DNA of 9,871 nucleotides, from contig JAGGAG010000102.1 in the NCBI GenBank assembly GCA_017889745.1, positions 1-9,871 on the forward strand. The letters run 5' to 3'. The translations under genes were made by a program, and so were the position numbers. The stretch's first letter is position 1. Each line of letters opens with the position of its first letter. The notes under the pieces were generated by a model. The model worked only from the letters and a program-made list of their open reading frames with translations, ran no database searches and had not been told where the DNA came from. The DNA comes from Gemmatimonadota bacterium. GTDB lineage: Bacteria; Gemmatimonadota; Gemmatimonadetes; Gemmatimonadales; GWC2-71-9. This document shows, piece by piece, positions 1 to 6,918 of the stretch.

Positions 1-279
1 AGCGACATCAGCGGCGTCCAGGCTCCAGCCGTCGGCCGGAGTCCAGCGGCGACATTCGCGGCCGCGGTAGGACAGCACCTCGCGCGGATCGGTGGCGAGG
101 AAGGTGTAGCGCGCCCAGCGCTCGCCGCCCTCGAGCGACTCGAGGAGGAATCCGTACGGGCCGCGATGGAGTTTCTGGAAGGCGGACACCGGCGTGTCGC
201 CGTCGAGCACCACTTCGCGAACAACGGGCACGATGCCGCCCTGGGCGGCACGGCGGGCAAAATCCTCGAACCGGTCCAC
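1..279 (-). CDS. trpE: Anthranilate synthase component I, N-terminal part (runs off left edge)
   Basis: The first 93 codons of a minus-strand gene are visible; the rest lies beyond base 1. TrpE makes anthranilate from chorismate, using ammonia supplied by the TrpG glutaminase, as the first committed step of cytoplasmic tryptophan synthesis. The translation starts MDRFEDFARRAAQGG and contains the family's N-terminal pattern: IVPVVREV, TPVSAFQKL, then FLLESLEGGERWARYTFLATDP. The LLES motif belongs to the tryptophan feedback-binding region of TrpE. The start is a GTG at 277-279 that shares one base with the stop of the upstream lipoprotein gene (TAGTG), so translational coupling is likely. PabB is a less likely alternative, because the N-terminal motifs fit TrpE much better. 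The chorismate-binding catalytic domain is outside the window. Confidence 0.9.
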   Translation of the reverse strand, partial: MDRFEDFARRAAQGGIVPVVREVVLDGDTPVSAFQKLHRGPYGFLLESLEGGERWARYTFLATDPREVLSYRGRECRRWTPADGWSLDAADVA

Positions 280-893
280 TAGTGGGGCCCCGCCACGACG
301 TAACTGCCGTTGCCCTTGAGCATCGCGCTCAGGTTGTCCTCGTTGGGCCGGCGGGTCGCCAGGAGGAGGATCGACCCGTCGTCGCCGAGCCGGCCGATGG
401 CCAGCTCGCGCTCGAAGGCGGCCTCGCTCCCGTACTTCTTCACCGCCGCGGTGGGCGCCTCGAAGTGCCGGGCGTACTTGAAGATGATGCGGGCTCCGGC
501 CGTCTCGGCGCCGCAGTCGACATCGACCCCGTAGACGCCGGGACGGACGCGCACCGTCAGCTCGACCGGGGTGCCTGCCGGTGCCTTGAGTGCACTGTCC
601 GGAAAGGTGAGGACGGCGAAGGTGGCCAGGTCGGGGGCGCCGTTGCGCAGCACGACCACCCGGGCATGGCCCGCGATCAGGGTCAGGGTGGTGTCGTTGG
701 GCGGGGTACCGCCGGCCTCGAGCACCCAGACATCGGCTTGGGGCAGGGTGCGTTCCACGGTCTCCTCCGGCTGGGAGGAGGTATTCACGCTGCGCCGGCC
801 CCCGCAGGCGGCGGCGAGCGCGAGCACGAGGAGGGCCGCCGCCCGGGGGGCACTGGAACGCGTCCTGCTACTATGCCCGCGGAATGGTGTCAT
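279..893 (-). CDS. Putative lipoprotein of unknown function, upstream of trpE
   Basis: This gene encodes a 204-residue protein that I do not recognise. The N-terminus has several arginines (residues 5-17), then a hydrophobic stretch (AALLVLALAAAC) ending at Cys30. That is a type II signal peptide with a loose lipobox (AAAC), so the protein is probably an exported, membrane-anchored lipoprotein. The mature part begins with a Ser/Thr/Glu-rich stretch, as in a flexible tether, followed by beta-rich sequence such as ARVVVLRNG, VELTVRVRPGVYGVDVDCG and SILLLATRR. This suggests a compact beta-sandwich, which is inference. The ATG at 891-893 is the only reasonable start; no strong ribosome-binding site precedes it. 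Its stop overlaps the trpE GTG start as TAGTG, so the two genes are probably co-transcribed. Nothing in it points to tryptophan metabolism. It is divergent from the PilB-like gene. Confidence 0.75.
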   Translation of the reverse strand: MTPFRGHSSRTRSSAPRAAALLVLALAAACGGRRSVNTSSQPEETVERTLPQADVWVLEAGGTPPNDTTLTLIAGHARVVVLRNGAPDLATFAVLTFPDSALKAPAGTPVELTVRVRPGVYGVDVDCGAETAGARIIFKYARHFEAPTAAVKKYGSEAAFERELAIGRLGDDGSILLLATRRPNEDNLSAMLKGNGSYVVAGPH

Positions 894-1049
894 GAGGCGG
901 CTGTGAGGAGGGCGGGAAGGTACCGGCTGGCGCGCCCGGGCAGCAAGGCACGGGGGCAGCCGGGAGGCCCCTGTGTGCCGCTATGGCCTTGCGGGAGGTA
1001 TAGTTAGCTTCAGTCAGGGTTGCAGGCTCCATCGTCCAGTCGGGAGTTC
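894..1049. promoter_or_regulatory. Divergent intergenic region, candidate promoter for the ATPase gene
   Basis: These 156 bases separate two diverging genes and must hold start signals for both strands unless transcription enters from further away. On the plus strand TATAGT at 999-1004 is a fair -10 candidate, but no convincing -35 box lies 16-18 bases before it. Transcription from it would begin near 1011, too close to the TTG at 1020 but leaving a reasonable leader for the ATG at 1050. Just upstream, 947-979 can form an imperfect hairpin (GGCAC and GGGGC pairing with GCCCC and GTGCC around a 9-base loop). It could be an operator or only a product of high GC content. I found no clear minus-strand promoter. 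Confidence 0.3.
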
Positions 1050-3320
1050 ATGACGTTCAACGACGAGTGGCTGGTTGCCACGGTTCAGGTCCTTTTGCCT
1101 GAGGGTGCGATCGAGACCGTCCGGCGGGAAGCCGGTACGGCAACGGTCTCGCTGTGGGAGCAACTGGTCCAGCGTCGGCTGGCGACGGACGACCAGATCC
1201 TGACGGCCATCGCCAAGCGCTTCCGGCTGCCGGTGGCGGAGATCGGGCCGTACGACTCCCGGGCGCGCGAGAACCTGCCCGAGAACCTGGTGCGGCGCTT
1301 CAACGTGCTGCCGCTCCGGATGACCGACTCCTTCCTCGAAGTCGCCACCGCCAATCCGTTCGACATCGACGCCGAGAAGATGCTCGCCTTCGCGACGGGA
1401 CGCGAAGTGCGCATGCTGCTGGCGTCGCCCATGAAGATCCACGAGCGCGTGGAGCAGCTCTACGGCGGCGCCGAGGAAGCGGTGCACAAGATCCTCGGCG
1501 GCCTCGAGGATGCCGACGTGCAGCAGCTCGAGGACGAGCCGTCCGACGTCGCCGCCTCGGCGGAAGAGGCGAGCACCGCGCCGATCGTGCGGCTGGTGGA
1601 CATGATGCTGGCCGACGGCATCTCGAGCCGGGCGAGCGACGTGCACGTGGAGCCGGTGGAAGGCGGCGTCGTGGTGCGCTACCGCATCGACGGCGTGCTG
1701 CGCCAGGTGATGAAGATCCCGCGCAGCGCCGGCGTGCCGCTCATCTCCCGCATCAAGATCATGTCCGGGCTCGACATCGCCGACCGGCGCCGGCCGCAGG
1801 ACGGGCGCGCGCGCGTGTCGGTGAACGGCTCGCCGGTCGACCTCCGTATCTCGACGCTGCCCGCGACCCATGGCGAGAAGGTCGTCATCCGCGTGCTCAA
1901 CCAGCGGGCGACGGTGCTCTCGCTCGACTCGCTCGGCATGTCCGAGGACGAGCGGGAGCAGATCGGGAAGCTGTTGTCGAACAAGGAGGGCATCATCCTC
2001 GTTACCGGCCCCACGGGCTCGGGAAAGACGACGACGCTCTACTCGGCGCTGCGCATGGTGCAGAGCGAGGGCGTCAACATCGTCACGGTGGAGGACCCGG
2101 TCGAGTTCCGGCTGGGCGAGAACATCGTGCAGGTGCAGGTGAACGAGAAGGCGGGCCTGACGTTCGCCACGGCGCTGCGCTCGATCCTGCGGCAGGACCC
2201 CGACGTGGTGCTGGTCGGCGAAATTCGAGACCACGAGACGGCGCAGATCGCGGTGCAGGCGTCGCTCACGGGCCACCTGGTGCTCTCCACGCTCCACACC
2301 AACGACGCGCCGCACGCGGTGACGCGCCTCGTGGACATGGGCATGGAGACGTACAAGATCGCGACCGCGCTCCGCGGCGTGATCGCGCAGCGGCTCATGC
2401 GGAGGCTCTGCCCGATCTGCCGGCAGGAGAGCCGCGACGGGGTGCCGACGCGCATCAAGCGGTACATCCCCGAGGGCGCGACGCTGTACCGCTCGGTGGG
2501 GTGTCCCGAGTGCGCCATGACCGGCTATCGCGGGCGCTTCAGCATCGTCGAGGTACTGACGATGAACCCCGAACTCGAGCGGCGCATCGGCGCCGGCGCC
2601 ACGGCCGACAAGATCGCCGAGGCGGCGCGCCACACGGGGATGAAGTCGCTGTGGGAAAGCGGCCTGGTGCACGTGCTCAACGGCGAGACCACCCTTGAGG
2701 AACTGCTGCGCGTCACCGACGTGCCGCACGACGACCGGGCCGGGGGCTTCGGGCGGGTGCCGACGCCGGCACCGTTCCGGGTGTCGGGGCAGCAGCCCGC
2801 GATCCCGTCCGCCGAGCCGTCGAGCAACGGAACGGCGCCGCTGGCGCCACTCGCGCCGGTGAAGGGTGTCGACCTCTCGTTCGAGCTGCTGGAAGAGGTG
2901 ATCACCCCCGTGCTCGACGATCCCACGGGGCGTCCGGGCAAGGGCCGCTGCGTGCTGCTGGTGGAAGACGAGGACCAGCTCCGTCGGGTGATGAAGGACC
3001 TCCTGGAGCGCGAGGGGTACAAAGTGGCCGAGGCGCGTGACGGGGCGCAGGCGCTGGACGAAGTGGACCGGAGCGCGCCCGACCTGATCATGCTCGACCT
3101 GAACCTGCCGGGCACCCTCGACGGGTACGGCGTGCTGCAGCGGCTCCGGTCGAGGTCATCCACCAGCGACATTCCCGTGATCGTGCTGACGGCCAAGGGC
3201 GATGAGGACAACGAGGTGCGGGTATTCCAGCTGGGTGCCGACGACTTCCTGACCAAGCCCTTCCGCGCGCGCGCCCTGTCGGCGCGGCTCGAGGCAGTGC
3301 TGGGCCGCCGCCGCGTCTGA
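1050..3320 (+). CDS. PilB/GspE-family assembly ATPase fused to a C-terminal response-regulator receiver domain
   Basis: The product is 756 residues. It is a hexameric cytoplasmic ATPase of the type IV pilus / type II secretion family, which drives pilin or pseudopilin polymerisation at the inner membrane. Residues 1 to about 140 resemble the T2SSE_N/MshEN domain. The ATPase core spans about 177-563: SDVHVEP near 196-202, Walker A GPTGSGKT at 320-327, Walker B around LVGEIRD with E391, and the His box STLHTND with H416. Two CxxC pairs (C454/C457 and C485/C488) form the zinc site typical of PilB/GspE. A Pro/Ala/Ser-rich linker (about 565-605) leads to a receiver domain (632-756) with acidic pair E639/D640, phospho-acceptor D683, T714 and K736 all intact. 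An in-frame TTG at 1020 would add 10 residues; I prefer the ATG at 1050, preceded by GGGAG though only 3 bases away. No other pilus gene is visible, so PilB and GspE cannot be told apart. Confidence 0.92.
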   Translation: MTFNDEWLVATVQVLLPEGAIETVRREAGTATVSLWEQLVQRRLATDDQILTAIAKRFRLPVAEIGPYDSRARENLPENLVRRFNVLPLRMTDSFLEVATANPFDIDAEKMLAFATGREVRMLLASPMKIHERVEQLYGGAEEAVHKILGGLEDADVQQLEDEPSDVAASAEEASTAPIVRLVDMMLADGISSRASDVHVEPVEGGVVVRYRIDGVLRQVMKIPRSAGVPLISRIKIMSGLDIADRRRPQDGRARVSVNGSPVDLRISTLPATHGEKVVIRVLNQRATVLSLDSLGMSEDEREQIGKLLSNKEGIILVTGPTGSGKTTTLYSALRMVQSEGVNIVTVEDPVEFRLGENIVQVQVNEKAGLTFATALRSILRQDPDVVLVGEIRDHETAQIAVQASLTGHLVLSTLHTNDAPHAVTRLVDMGMETYKIATALRGVIAQRLMRRLCPICRQESRDGVPTRIKRYIPEGATLYRSVGCPECAMTGYRGRFSIVEVLTMNPELERRIGAGATADKIAEAARHTGMKSLWESGLVHVLNGETTLEELLRVTDVPHDDRAGGFGRVPTPAPFRVSGQQPAIPSAEPSSNGTAPLAPLAPVKGVDLSFELLEEVITPVLDDPTGRPGKGRCVLLVEDEDQLRRVMKDLLEREGYKVAEARDGAQALDEVDRSAPDLIMLDLNLPGTLDGYGVLQRLRSRSSTSDIPVIVLTAKGDEDNEVRVFQLGADDFLTKPFRARALSARLEAVLGRRRV

Positions 3321-3348
3321 GCGCGGCAGCAACCTTCCAGTTCCCTCC

Positions 3349-4458
3349 ATGGCTTTCGAAGCGCCCCGTCCGGGCGTCGGGCCTCACGCACTCGACCTGA
3401 TCAAGCCGTCGGTCCGGGCGCAGCCGGGGTACACGCTCGCTGCGCTGGATGCCGGGCGCAAGCTCAACCAGAACGAGAGTCCGTACGACCTTCCCGACGC
3501 GCTCAAGCGGGAGATCGTCGAGCGCGTGGCCCGCGCGCCGTGGCCTCGCTACCCCGAGTTCGTGCCGGCGCGGCTGCTGGAGCGCCTGGCCGAATGGTTC
3601 CGGTGGCCGGCCGACGGGATCCTCGCGGGGAACGGGTCCAACGAACTGATCCAGGCGACGCTCGCGGTGACGGTGGAACCGGGCGACGCAGTGGTGGCGC
3701 CGGCGCCGACCTTCTCGCTCTACCGGGTACTGACGGCGGTGTCCGGGGGACGGTACCTGGCGGTGCCGCTCGATGACGCATTCCAGTACGACATGGACCG
3801 GCTCATCGGGGTGGCGGTGCGGGAGCGGGCCAAGGTGGTGGTGCTCAACTCGCCCAACAACCCGACCGGTACGGTGCTGCCCGCGGGCGCGGTGGAGCGG
3901 GTGCTGGCGGAGACCGGCGCGCTGGTGCTCTGCGACGAGGCCTACGTGGACTTCGGCGGCCCGGACGCGATGGACGTGCTCGCGGCGTCGGACCGGGTGG
4001 TGGTGCTGCGGACGTTCTCCAAGGCCCTGGGGATGGCGGGGCTTCGCTTCGGTGTGGGGCTGGCGCACCCCGGCGTGGCGCGCGAGATCGCGAAAGCCAA
4101 GCTGCCGTACAACGTCAACCTGTTCACCCTGACGGCGGCGGAAGTGGCGCTGGAGCACATGGACGTGCGGCAGGACCTGGTGTCGCGCATCATCGCCACC
4201 CGCGACCGGGCCTTCCCCCGGCTCAGCGCGCTGAAGGGCCTGACGGTGTATCCGAGCGCGGCGAACTTCTTCCTGGTGCGCTTCCACTCGGCGGCGCCCG
4301 GCGAAGTGTACCGTCGCTTGCTGCAGGACCACGATATCCTGGTGCGCGACGTGTCGGCGGTGCCGGGACTGGAACAGTGCCTGCGGATCTCGGTGGGGAC
4401 GGATGGCGACATGGTGGCGGTGGAGCGGGCGCTTGCCGAGATTCTGGGTGAGGGGTGA
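3349..4458 (+). CDS. hisC: Histidinol-phosphate aminotransferase
   Basis: HisC is a cytoplasmic class I/II aminotransferase that uses pyridoxal phosphate to convert imidazole acetol phosphate and glutamate to histidinol phosphate. The protein has 369 residues, normal for the family. The N-terminus carries the HisC signature LIKPSVRAQPGYT followed by KLNQNESPYDLP. The cofactor site is complete: NSPNNPTG at 167-174, CDEAYVDF with D196, and the Schiff-base lysine K225 in TFSKALGMAGLR. Near the C-terminus CLRISVG supplies the carboxylate-binding arginine R346. The ATG at 3349 is 28 bases after the ATPase-receiver gene and has no Shine-Dalgarno-like sequence, only a pyrimidine-rich stretch. The last codons and the stop lie in two copies of a GGTGAGG heptamer that precedes the array before hisB. 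Confidence 0.95.
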   Translation: MAFEAPRPGVGPHALDLIKPSVRAQPGYTLAALDAGRKLNQNESPYDLPDALKREIVERVARAPWPRYPEFVPARLLERLAEWFRWPADGILAGNGSNELIQATLAVTVEPGDAVVAPAPTFSLYRVLTAVSGGRYLAVPLDDAFQYDMDRLIGVAVRERAKVVVLNSPNNPTGTVLPAGAVERVLAETGALVLCDEAYVDFGGPDAMDVLAASDRVVVLRTFSKALGMAGLRFGVGLAHPGVAREIAKAKLPYNVNLFTLTAAEVALEHMDVRQDLVSRIIATRDRAFPRLSALKGLTVYPSAANFFLVRFHSAAPGEVYRRLLQDHDILVRDVSAVPGLEQCLRISVGTDGDMVAVERALAEILGEG

Positions 4459-4499
4459 GGTGCGTCAACGGTGAACGGTGAACGGTGAACGGTGAACGG
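4447..4499 (+). repeat. Tandem heptamer array at the hisC-hisB junction
   Basis: Two adjacent copies of GGTGAGG (4447-4460) cover the last codons and stop of hisC. After 9 unrelated bases there are four perfect copies of GGTGAAC (4470-4497). The same period-7 array read as AACGGTG starts at 4467 and decays after 4499, giving about 4.7 units. Every unit contains GGTGA, which can pair with UCACC near the 3' end of 16S rRNA. The last unit sits at the right distance from the hisB ATG. Seven is not a multiple of three, so copy-number change would shift frames and alter the leader. Heptamer short tandem repeats in gene junctions are known from several bacterial groups; that this one is regulatory is inference. 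Confidence 0.85.
4491..4495 (+). promoter_or_regulatory. Ribosome-binding site of hisB, formed by the last heptamer
   Basis: GGTGA in the last repeat unit ends 5 bases before the ATG at 4501, a good spacing for pairing with the 16S rRNA tail. This supports ATG 4501 over the in-frame GTG at 4492, which lies inside the repeat itself. Confidence 0.6.
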
Positions 4500-4500
4500 G

Positions 4501-5091
4501 ATGTCGCGAGTCGCAGAAGTAATCCGGAAGACAAAGGAAACCGAGATCCGCGTGCGCATCGACCTCGACGGGTCGGGCGTGGCGGCGGTGAGCACGGGCA
4601 TCGGCTTCTTCGACCACATGCTCGACGCCTTCGCCCGGCACGGCCTCTTCGACCTCACGGTCGAGGCCAGGGGCGACCTCCACGTGGATGGGCATCACAC
4701 GGTGGAGGACACCGGCATCGCGCTGGGGCAGGCGATCGCGAAGGCCCTGGGCGACCGCGCCGGCATCCGCCGCTACGCCGATGCGCTGGTACCGCTGGAT
4801 GAGGCGCTGGTGCGCGCGGTGGTGGACGTGTCCGGCCGCCCGTACCTGTCGTACCAGGTCGAGATCGCCAAGTGGCAGCTGCTGGGCGACTACGACGTGT
4901 TCCTCACGCCCGAGTTCTTCCGCGCGCTGGTGATGAACGCCGAACTGACGGCGCACGTGGACCTGATCCGGGGCGACAACCCGCACCACATCGTCGAGGC
5001 GGCGGTGAAGGCCTTCGCCCGCGCGCTGGACGGTGCCACCACGATCGATCCCCGCGTGCGAGGGGTGCCGTCGACCAAGGGCGTGCTGTGA
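4501..5091 (+). CDS. hisB: Imidazoleglycerol-phosphate dehydratase
   Basis: HisB removes water from imidazole glycerol phosphate to give imidazole acetol phosphate, the substrate of HisC. The product has 196 residues, the normal size of the stand-alone dehydratase; no histidinol-phosphatase domain is fused as in enterobacteria. The metal-binding histidine motifs are present: FFDHML with H39, the GHHTVED block (H65, H66, E69, D70), and NPHHIVEAA (H162, H163, E166). The protein ends in STKGVL, a typical IGPD C-terminus. The ATG at 4501 is chosen because it follows GGTGA at ideal spacing; a GTG at 4492 would add three residues. The stop overlaps the hisH start as GTGA, which suggests translational coupling. 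Confidence 0.95.
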   Translation: MSRVAEVIRKTKETEIRVRIDLDGSGVAAVSTGIGFFDHMLDAFARHGLFDLTVEARGDLHVDGHHTVEDTGIALGQAIAKALGDRAGIRRYADALVPLDEALVRAVVDVSGRPYLSYQVEIAKWQLLGDYDVFLTPEFFRALVMNAELTAHVDLIRGDNPHHIVEAAVKAFARALDGATTIDPRVRGVPSTKGVL

Positions 5092-5708
5092 TCGTCGTGG
5101 TGGACTACGGGGTGAACAACCTGGCCAGCGTCGTGCGCGCGCTCGGGGCCACGGGGCACGAGGTAACGCTGTCGCCCGACCCCGAGGTCGTGGGTCGCGC
5201 GTCGCGCGTCGTGATGCCGGGCGTCGGGCATTTCAAGCAGGCGGCGGAGAACCTCGGGCGGAGCGGGCTGGGGGACGCGGTGCGCGAGGTGAGTGCGAGC
5301 GGGCGGCCGGTGCTGGGCATCTGCCTCGGACTGCAGCTGTTCTTTGCGCGGAGCGAAGAGGCGCCCGACGTTCCCGGGCTCGGGCTGCTGGCGGGCGAGG
5401 TGGTGAAGTTCCGGACCGACCTGCACGTGCCGCACGTGGGGTGGGCGCGGGTCGATCCTACCCCCGCGGGCAAGCGCCACGCAGCCGCGGCCGCGCTGTT
5501 CGAGGGCGAGCCGCCGTTCTTCTATCACGTGCATAGCTACCATCCGGATGCGGTCCCCGAGGCCGACGTGCTGGGCACGGCCGACTACGGCGAGGTGTTC
5601 CCGACGCTGGTGGGCCATGGCAACGTGCTCGGGGCGCAGTTCCATCCGGAGAAGTCGCAGAAGGCGGGCCTGGCGCTGCTCGACGCCTTCGCGCGGTGGA
5701 ACCCGTGA
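5088..5708 (+). CDS. hisH: Imidazole glycerol phosphate synthase, glutaminase subunit
   Basis: HisH is the class I glutamine amidotransferase subunit that hydrolyses glutamine and passes ammonia to HisF. The product has 206 residues, the usual length. It begins MIVVVDYGVNNLASV, the standard HisH N-terminus, and carries the nucleophile C79 in GICLGLQLFF and the H186/E188 pair in QFHPEKS. MPGVGHF and HVPHVGWARV are further family motifs. The start is GTG at 5088, overlapping the hisB stop by four bases (GTGA); the frame is open further upstream, but that extension does not resemble HisH. The gene ends in GTGA again, overlapping the Nudix start. Its partner hisF lies one gene downstream. Confidence 0.95.
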   Translation: MIVVVDYGVNNLASVVRALGATGHEVTLSPDPEVVGRASRVVMPGVGHFKQAAENLGRSGLGDAVREVSASGRPVLGICLGLQLFFARSEEAPDVPGLGLLAGEVVKFRTDLHVPHVGWARVDPTPAGKRHAAAAALFEGEPPFFYHVHSYHPDAVPEADVLGTADYGEVFPTLVGHGNVLGAQFHPEKSQKAGLALLDAFARWNP

Positions 5709-6172
5709 ACGGGGCCGCGATTACCCTGGTGGACGTGCTGGTGCTGCGCGGCGCCGGCGCCGGGCTCGAGTGCCTGCTGCTGCGCCGCGCGGCCGGCGGA
5801 CGCTGCCCGGGGTCGTGGGAGATGGTGCACGGGCACGTGGAGCCCGGCGAGCGGGCGGCGGATGCCGCGCTCCGCGAGCTGAAGGAGGAGACGGGCCTCG
5901 ACCCGCTCCGCCTGTACAACCTGAGCCGGGTCGAGAGTTTCTACCTGCACCGCCACGACACGGTGACGCTGGTGGGGATGTTCGCGGCGTTCGTGGACGC
6001 GGCCGCCGGCGCGCGCCTGAGCCCGGAGCACGACGACTTCGCGTGGCTGCCGGTGGAGCAGGCGAAGCGCCGGTTCGCCTGGCCCCGCGAAGTGCGCTGC
6101 CTGGAGGACGCGATGCACCTCGTCGGCGCGGGCGGCGCCGGCGCGCTCGAGGACGTGCTGCGGGTATGCTAG
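5705..6172 (+). CDS. Nudix hydrolase encoded inside the his cluster
   Basis: The product is a 155-residue Nudix protein. Such enzymes use Mg2+ or Mn2+ to cleave a nucleoside diphosphate bonded to another group. The Nudix box (GX5EX7REUXEEXGU) is complete at residues 43-65: G43, E49, R57, E58, E61, E62, G64. It is preceded by LLLRRAAGG and PGSWEMVHGHVEPGE, as in house-cleaning or dNTP/NADH-type members; the substrate cannot be read from sequence. The GTG at 5705 overlaps the hisH stop as GTGA; an in-frame GTG at 5696 would add three residues. The stop lies 7 bases inside hisF. This position often holds hisA. Because HisE removes pyrophosphate from phosphoribosyl-ATP, a Nudix enzyme here could conceivably act in the pathway, but that is speculation. 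Confidence 0.9.
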   Translation: MNGAAITLVDVLVLRGAGAGLECLLLRRAAGGRCPGSWEMVHGHVEPGERAADAALRELKEETGLDPLRLYNLSRVESFYLHRHDTVTLVGMFAAFVDAAAGARLSPEHDDFAWLPVEQAKRRFAWPREVRCLEDAMHLVGAGGAGALEDVLRVC

Positions 6173-6918
6173 CGCGGCGGATCATCCCGTGCCTCGATGT
6201 CGCGAACGGCCGGGTGGTGAAGGGGATCCACTTCGAGTCGCTGCGTGATGCCGGCGACCCGGTGGAACAGGGCGCGCACTATGACGCCGAGGGGGCCGAC
6301 GAACTGGTGTTCCTCGACATCGCGGCGAGCTACGAGTCGCGCTCGACTACGCTCGACATGGTGAGCCGCGTAGCCGACCGCCTGTTCATCCCGTTCACGG
6401 TTGGGGGCGGGATCCGCACCGTGGAGGATGCGGGGCGCGTGCTCCGCGCCGGCGCCGACAAGGTGGCAATCAACACCGCGGCGGTGCGCGACCCCGGCCT
6501 GGTGCGTCGCCTGGCCGACAGCTTCGGGAGCCAGTGCGTGGTGGTGGCGGTGGACAGCCGGCGGGTGGAGGGGCGCGACGTGGTGATGGTCACCGGCGGA
6601 CGGGAGCCCACCGACCGCGACGCGGTGGAGTGGGCGGCGGACCTCGAGGAGCGCGGCGCCGGCGAGGTTCTCCTCACGTCGATGGACCGGGACGGCACCC
6701 TCTCCGGCTACGACCTGGCGCTCACGTCGGCGGTGGCATCCGCGGTGCGCATCCCGGTGATCGCCTCGGGTGGCGCGGGCAAGCTCGAGGACCTGGCCGA
6801 TGCGCTGGCCGCGGGCGCGCATGGCGTACTGGCGGCGTCGATCTTCCACTTCCGGGGCTCTTCACTGCCGGAAGCGCGGGCCTATCTCAAGTCACGTGGC
6901 TATCCGGTGCGTCCATGA
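6166..6918 (+). CDS. hisF: Imidazole glycerol phosphate synthase, cyclase subunit
   Basis: HisF is the TIM-barrel subunit that joins HisH-derived ammonia with PRFAR to give imidazole glycerol phosphate and AICAR. The product has 250 residues, the typical length. The start MLARRIIPCLDV places catalytic D11 at its canonical position, and the second catalytic aspartate is D130 in VVAVDSRR. Phosphate-binding motifs include FTVGGGIRT, TSMDRDGT and IASGGAGKLED. These identify HisF rather than the related HisA. The ATG at 6166 overlaps the end of the Nudix gene by 7 bases; the TGA stop overlaps the next start as ATGA. Since HisH and HisF act as a heterodimer, an intervening Nudix gene is unusual. 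Confidence 0.96.
   Translation: MLARRIIPCLDVANGRVVKGIHFESLRDAGDPVEQGAHYDAEGADELVFLDIAASYESRSTTLDMVSRVADRLFIPFTVGGGIRTVEDAGRVLRAGADKVAINTAAVRDPGLVRRLADSFGSQCVVVAVDSRRVEGRDVVMVTGGREPTDRDAVEWAADLEERGAGEVLLTSMDRDGTLSGYDLALTSAVASAVRIPVIASGGAGKLEDLADALAAGAHGVLAASIFHFRGSSLPEARAYLKSRGYPVRP

Noticed and set aside
282..1007. Plus-strand open frame over the lipoprotein gene
   Set aside because: The composition is Gly/Arg/Ala shadow-like; the minus-strand lipoprotein has a signal peptide and Cys30.
1020..1049. TTG at 1020 as the start of the ATPase
   Set aside because: It has no good ribosome site, and the added residues (MQAPSSSREF) do not look like the family. The ATG at 1050 fits better, although this is not certain.
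1014..2729. Long minus-strand open frame opposite the ATPase gene
   Set aside because: It is rich in His, Arg, Asp and Leu with no domain motif, as expected for an antisense shadow of a high-GC gene. The plus strand has clear Walker motifs throughout.
3088..4332. Long minus-strand open frame opposite the receiver domain and hisC
   Set aside because: It has the same antisense composition, no family motif, and crosses two well-supported plus-strand genes.
4872..5708. HisH extended upstream to 4872
   Set aside because: The extra N-terminal 72 residues are Arg/Gly/Ala-rich hisB shadow. HisH proper starts at the GTG at 5088 (MIVVVDYGVNN).
5548..6918. HisF extended upstream to 5548
   Set aside because: The extension lies over hisH and the Nudix gene in another frame. 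The canonical D11 numbering fixes the start at 6166.
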